Assembly: GCA_024180945.1 (NCBI GenBank)
Contig: JAKSGN010000001.1
Location: forward strand, 186,001 to 250,000
Length of the DNA: 64,000 bases
From: Macrophomina tecta
Taxonomy: Eukaryota; Ascomycota; Dothideomycetes; Botryosphaeriales; Botryosphaeriaceae
Direction: 5' to 3'
In this document: positions 59,610-64,000 of the stretch, one piece after another
Numbering within the stretch: the first letter of the stretch is position 1
Layout: each line of letters starts with the position of its first letter
Notes under the pieces: generated by a model
What the model was told of the DNA's origin: nothing
Database searches by the model: none
What the model saw: only the letters and a program-made list of their open reading frames with translations
Program-made: the position numbers and the translations under genes

Positions 59610-60281
59610 CAGGCTGCACTCTTGAGGCTCAAACACCCTAACAACACGCCTGGCCAACGGTGGCAGCAACGGGCAATTCACGCTGCCAGGCAGCTAAGAG
59701 ACAGGGACAACAAAGTCACGGTTGAATGGGTTCCGGGGCACGTCAACGTGCACGGAAATGAGGAGGCCGACAGACTTGCTAAACAAGCAACGTTAATCCC
59801 CCCTACAACAGAAGACACTTCTGTTGCATTCTACGGAATGCAACTAAAAGAAGTTCTCTACAACGAGTGGAAAAGCCAGCTCTTATCAGTTCCCAGCTCA
59901 GCCTACAGTAAAGCATTTACCTGGAAGATAAAGAGGAAGCTGATCGCCCCTACTACAGTAAGGGAAACAGCTTCCTCCTTCTACCAGCTGAAGATTGGAC
60001 ACGGGTACTTCAAGTCCTATCTCTACCGTTTTAACCATGTAGAGGATGATAGATGCTACTGCTCTGGTACGGCAAAGCAAACACCGAGACATCTCCTCTT
60101 AGACTGTTATTTATATAGAGCTGAAAGGCTCTCTATAAAAGACGCTCTGGAGAAACCTATTCTTAATCTTACGGACCTATTCACTACAAATAAAGGCGCT
60201 CAAGCAACAGCTGAGTTTCTTAGAAAAACCAAGATATCTACGCGCCGGTGGATTCTTAACAACACGCCCGACGGGGTTTAA
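59610..60281 (+). pseudogene. LINE polyprotein, C-terminal part (RNase H end and zinc knuckle)
   Basis: The frame opens in the SesB exon side (MRSQPCRK comes from flanking sequence) and continues in the LINE frame from AALLRLKHPNN to the end DGV. It lacks reverse transcriptase and the first RNase H residues, so it is dead. It is identical to the left copy except GAQ for GTQ. Confidence 0.92.
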
Positions 60282-60512
60282 ATACGTCCGACGCTTACAC
60301 TCCTTTGTTTTCTATTACTATTCTCTTATACTATCTCCTTAGAGGCCTGCCTCTCGTTTGGCTTTTAAGTCTACTATTCCTTGTGCTCTCCTAGAATGCT
60401 TCTTTTACAAGGAGCCTCTAGAAAATGTATAACTAGAAACGGCTTCTAAAGCCCGTCTTTGATAGTCTCTGACTCAAGAAGGACGTTAAACTAAATAAAT
60501 AAATAAATAAAT
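59610..60512 (+). mobile_element. 5'-truncated LINE copy
   Basis: 903 bp matching 1884-2790 of the left LINE with a fixed offset of 57726, including the stop codon, the 3' untranslated region and an (AAAT)5 tail. Only one substitution was seen before the tail. The 5' truncation is typical of abortive target-primed reverse transcription. No target duplication is visible: the left flank is SesB coding sequence and the right flank is Gypsy E. Confidence 0.95.
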
Positions 60513-62040
60513 TTAAAGAGAAGCGTTCTTTCTCTATCTCGAGTAATACGCGGGTCGTTCTTAAGCGCTAAAAGTTCCTGCGCGAAAGAGTCCTAGGCGT
60601 ATACTTCTTAGATCTTCTAATGCCACGGGTTTGACTCGATACGAAGTATTAGGAAAGACTATCTAGTAAGAATAAGCGATCTATCGCTTGTCTACTATAG
60701 TACTATAGGTTACGGCTTAATTCTTTCTTTTATATAGTCTACCCTTCTGCTAAGCGCGTTAGCGGCGGCGTTATCTACACCTTTTCTATGCGTAATCTTA
60801 AAATTATAGGATGCTAATTCCTGTGACTAGCGAATCTGTCGTCGGTTTAGCTCCTTGGTCGTGGTGAAGCGCGTAAGATTTTAATAGTTATAATGTACTA
60901 TTACCTGTTATTCGGCTTCTTCTAAGTAATGTCTCTAGTGCTTAAATGCTAAGACGATGGCCAAGAGCTTCTTGTCGTGGGTATCGTAGTTAAGCTCTAC
61001 CGGGGTGAACTTTCTTAAGTAGAACGCGATCGGATGCTATCTACCTTTATCGTTAGGCTAGCTGAGATATGCTTCTAGGGCGAATCCTGACGTATTAGTT
61101 TCTACTTCAATTGGTTTGTCGGGATTGTATATTCCTAAGACGGGTGCTTCGTAAAATATTTATTTTAGCGAATTAAAGGCTTGCTGCTGATCGTCTTTCT
61201 ATTAGAAGCTATGCTTCTTCTAAGTAAGTCGCGTTAAAGGTTTCGTAATCTTTAAATAGTTCTAGATAAACTTTCTATAGAAGTTTACGAATCTAAGGAA
61301 GGACTATACTTCTTTAATTATTTTCGGTACTAGCTATCCTCTAATAGAATCTAGTTTCGAGTCGTCTATACCGATATATCCGGGGGTAATAATAAAGCCT
61401 AAGAATTCTATTCTCTATACGTGCTATTCGTACTTCTCTAGTGCGATAGATAGATTTTTTACTTAGAGGATTTCTAGGACCTTTCTAATATACTTCTTAT
61501 ACTTCTCGAGTATCTCCGAAAAGATGAGGATGTCGTCGAGGTAAGCTATATAGAAAATATCTAAGTATTCGCGTAGCGTGTTATTAACGAGATTCTAAAA
61601 GGTTGCTAGCGCGTTTATAAGCCCGAATAGTATAACCGTATACTCGTAGAGTTCTAGTTTTATGCGGAAGGTTATCTTCTATTCTTTTCCTTCTTTAATC
61701 CTAACTAAGTAATATCCGTCCCGGAGGTCTAGCTTCGTAAAGTACTTTATATTCCCTAACTTATCCTAGAGCTTGTTGATGCGTAGGAGCGGGTATCGGT
61801 TCTTAATCGTAATGTCGTTAAGTTGTTGGTAGTCGATATAGAGGCGTAACTTGCTATTCTTTTTAGGAACGAAGAGGATCGGATATTCGGCTAATAACGT
61901 TAATGGCCGAATATATCCTCGTTCGAGGTTCTTCTTAATGTATTTCTTTAGAGCCTTCATTTTCTTCTTCGATAAGGAGTAGATAGGCTTATAAGCCGGT
62001 TTTATTTCTAGCTTAAGTGGAATCTCGTAGTTCTATAGTT
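60513..62040 (-). pseudogene. Gypsy E reverse transcriptase-RNase H-integrase fragment
   Basis: On minus, the reverse transcriptase part at 61766-61960 is open and reads [19 protein letters not shown], then [14 protein letters not shown]. The catalytic box near 61535-61555 is still AYLDD. RNase H and the start of integrase follow leftward with several TAG/TAA stops. It is a fragment only, so non-functional. Confidence 0.85.
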
Positions 62041-62236
62041 AATGTTTAGGTAAGTCTCCCTTTCCTCTTTCTTAACAAACGGTAACTAAGTTCTAATACT
62101 CTTCGGGTACCGTTTTTATTTTAGGTATTAGAGGCGTTTCTTATAGTTGCTACTATATCTCTAGACTACCGTGTTATCCTCTCTTAATTCTCGCAGGATC
62201 GTCCCCTTCGATGGGAGTTAAATAGTCCTTATTTAT
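60513..62236 (-). mobile_element. Gypsy E: internal fragment of an A-family Gypsy, moderately RIPed
   Basis: It aligns with Gypsy A 15526-16097 joined to 22719-23880, the same path without the Gypsy D insertion, so it gives the empty-site sequence near 61080. It starts exactly at the LINE tail and ends where the Copia F LTR starts. No LTR is present. It retains more CpA/TpG than A. Confidence 0.9.
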
Positions 62237-62461
62237 TGGAACAAGTGGTGTGACGGCTTGATCAATAATAAAAGAATCAATTGGAATGAGTAGCATATCT
62301 AGTAAAGGAAGGCCGTACGGGCTTCCCTTATACCTATCCTACCTACTAGGGTAAAACGGGTATGTAACTTGCTTACCTACTAAGACAGGTGTGCAACGAG
62401 TATAAGACATAACTAAATCCAAAACACTACCAAAAGTAAAATGCACGTAATTAATCCAACA
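62237..62461 (-). repeat. 3' LTR of Copia F
   Basis: 225 bp. Read on minus it begins TGTTGGATTAATTACG and ends CACTTGTTCCA. The central 130 bp match Copia C's LTR (GGATTTAGTTATGTCTTATA, then ACTCGTTG). Confidence 0.88.
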
Positions 62462-62940
62462 CACCCCCTTCACGTACTGCCTATTTGGGGAGTAGGTAAT
62501 AAAAAGAAATAAGAGTAAAACAGATAACTAGGTAAGTATTAAACTCGTAAACTCGCTCAAAGTAGGCGGTTGATTTCCAAGATTAAAAGAAATAACAAAA
62601 CGCATTCTCCATACTACAAGCAAGCGGTACTGCTTGCTTACAGTATAGAGAATACACAAGTAATATAAGAATAATATATATAAGTACTAAAAGGGTTAGG
62701 GGAGACTCATACCTACTCAGGCATGAGTCCTCTGTTAGCTTAAGTAAGCTATAAGGGTTGCGCCTCATTTTATAAAATAACACAAATAAATGACTACTAA
62801 TTGTAGAGTAGGGAAAGTCCAATGACCGTAACGAAATAAGCGTGCTTCTAGCGAGGTAGGGCTTTAGTAAGACCGTCTGCTAACATCACTACTATAGACG
62901 TCCACTAAAGGTGAACGTTGCCTGCTTAGGCTTCCTGGCG
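62462..62940 (-). other. 3' non-coding tail of Copia F
   Basis: About 480 bp between pol and the LTR; AT-rich, with a short inverted pair of AAGCAAGCGGTAC-type sequence around 62617-62640 (CTTGCTTACAG). No gene. Confidence 0.55.
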
Positions 62941-64000
62941 CAGCCAATAGTAGTGAATATCCACATAACGTAGCTTGGTGTTAAGCTTCCCAATGCTTTC
63001 CTGCATGAGCCGAAGCGTTTGCGTATTATCGCATTGTATTTTGATTTGGTGGCCTAGATCGAATTACACTCCTCTAAAAAGGCGTTTCCACCAGAAGCAT
63101 TACTTAGCGGCTTCTAATAAGGCAAGAAGCTCGGCTTCGGTGGTTAAAGTTATAACAGTAGGCTGCTTAATAGCCTTCCAATCAACAGCTGCTCCGAACA
63201 TAGTAATAATCGAGCCTTGGTGGCTACGGCGCGTGTCCGGATCATTAGCAAATGCTGCATCACTACTAATAGTAAAGATATTATTTTCGTTCTCATAGTT
63301 ACCCTAAAAGAATAAGGCGAGCTTCTTAGTTCCTACTAAATAGCTAAGGAGCCTTTAGGAGAGCTCAAGGTAGCGAGGAGACGAATTAGTAAGGTAAGAT
63401 AATAGTGCGGAACAGGCGTACGCAATATCTACCCTTATACTAGTGGCCGCAAATTGTGCTGAGCCAATCCTACTTTAATAGAGGTAAATGTCTTGCGCGC
63501 TTACGTGCGTGCCTTAGTTCGCTTGAAGCACTTCATCTGAAGGAAGCGGTGTTAAAGAAAAGTAATTTTCACTAACACCGTAGCGAGTGATAAGGCCAGA
63601 GATATATAATTCCTAGGAGAGCTATAAGAGCCTCTGCTCTCGGTCCCTTACAATGCGTAAGGCTAGGAACCATTGTGCTTCTCCTAGAATTCTCATCTCG
63701 TAGCGTTTAAGCAGGTCTTCTTAGAAAGCGTCTACAAAAGGTTCATCTCGCTTGTAGTATACCATAATAACGTCATCTACAAAGAAGAAGACGAACAGGC
63801 GATCGTTTAAGTATAGGCAAGGGGCATCAGGCACCTGAGTTAAACCGAGCTCTTCTAAGGATTTGTAGAAGTGCCGTTGCTAGAGAGCTAGTGACTCCTT
63901 AAGGCCATAAAGCGCTCGAAGTAAACGAAGGATTTAGCCTTATTCAAGCTTTAGTCCTTCTAGAGGTCGACAGTATGTCTTTTCCTCAAGTAGAACGTGA
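62941..64000 (-). pseudogene. Copia F reverse transcriptase-RNase H, partial and RIPed
   Basis: On minus, VFFFVDDVIMVYYKRDEPF at about 63740-63795 is the intact catalytic box of Copia reverse transcriptase. RNase H follows with SSDAAFANDPDTRRSHQGS and LTTEAELLALLEAAK (about 63105-63270), then stops where the family has Gln/Trp codons. Only scattered stops are seen, so it is younger or less mutated than Copia C. The N-terminal part is outside the window. Confidence 0.87.

Larger units (their letters stand above)
62237..64000 (-). mobile_element. Copia F: 3' part of a Copia element, continues beyond window
   Basis: The left boundary is the LTR at 62237-62461. Just inside it lies the antisense polypurine tract (CACCCCCTTCACG at 62462), which shows the element reads right to left. 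The LTR core is closely related to that of Copia C, but the ends differ. Lightly RIPed. The possible left target duplication is TTTAT (62232-62236); the right end is outside the window. Confidence 0.9.

Noticed and set aside
62975..63298. 107-codon plus-strand frame
   Set aside because: Antisense shadow of Copia F RNase H, whose motifs read on minus.

Overview
The window looks like an accessory, repeat-dense compartment of a filamentous ascomycete (Pezizomycotina). The genes have short 50-61 bp GT-AG introns and encode typical fungal families. Most transposon copies carry the signature of repeat-induced point mutation (RIP): CpA and TpG are strongly depleted, TpA is enriched, CpG is kept, and former Gln/Trp codons read as TAG/TAA. 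I see no tRNA, rRNA or CRISPR array.

Layout. 1-2790: 3' part of an intact, non-RIPed LINE. 4777-6183: RIP-degraded rhodopsin-like membrane protein gene. 6898-35587: a four-element nest. Gypsy A (minus) carries Copia C (plus, 7429-13433), Gypsy D (minus, 16098-22718) and, inside its own 5' LTR, Gypsy B (plus, 27117-35285). Each is bounded by 5 bp target duplications. 35.8-38.8 kb: an unrecognised degraded gene and a regulator-like gene. 39257-47911: Gypsy G (plus, same family as A) with a young non-RIPed solo LTR inside it. 48317-50078: the clearest intact host gene, a two-exon CocE/NonD (S15-like) hydrolase. 50.6-54.6 kb: broken host genes, including an amidohydrolase fragment and a P-loop-like protein. 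54882-57764: a hAT transposon with perfect 19 bp inverted repeats and an 8 bp target duplication. 57935-59609: a SesB-type alpha/beta hydrolase gene cut off by a second, 5'-truncated LINE (59610-60512). 60513-62236: a piece of an A-family Gypsy. 62237-64000: the 3' end of a Copia element on the minus strand.

The most unusual signal is a second gene on the strand opposite gag-pol in all four complete Gypsy elements. It starts about 100 bp inside the 3' LTR, is about 220-270 codons long, and encodes a basic N-terminus, a shared Y-N-[TV] motif, a coiled coil and, in three of the four, a shared C-terminal motif. In A it carries a well-formed spliceosomal intron that is in the wrong orientation to be removed from the genomic RNA. 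These elements also share a stem-loop in the LTR (A, G, and the B family including the solo LTR) and an atypical sequence at the primer-binding position (all four).

History. A, B, C, D and G were all RIPed heavily. The two LINE copies (one base difference over about 880 bp before the tail) and the solo LTR carry no such mutations, so they arrived after RIP ceased here or in a lineage where it no longer acts.
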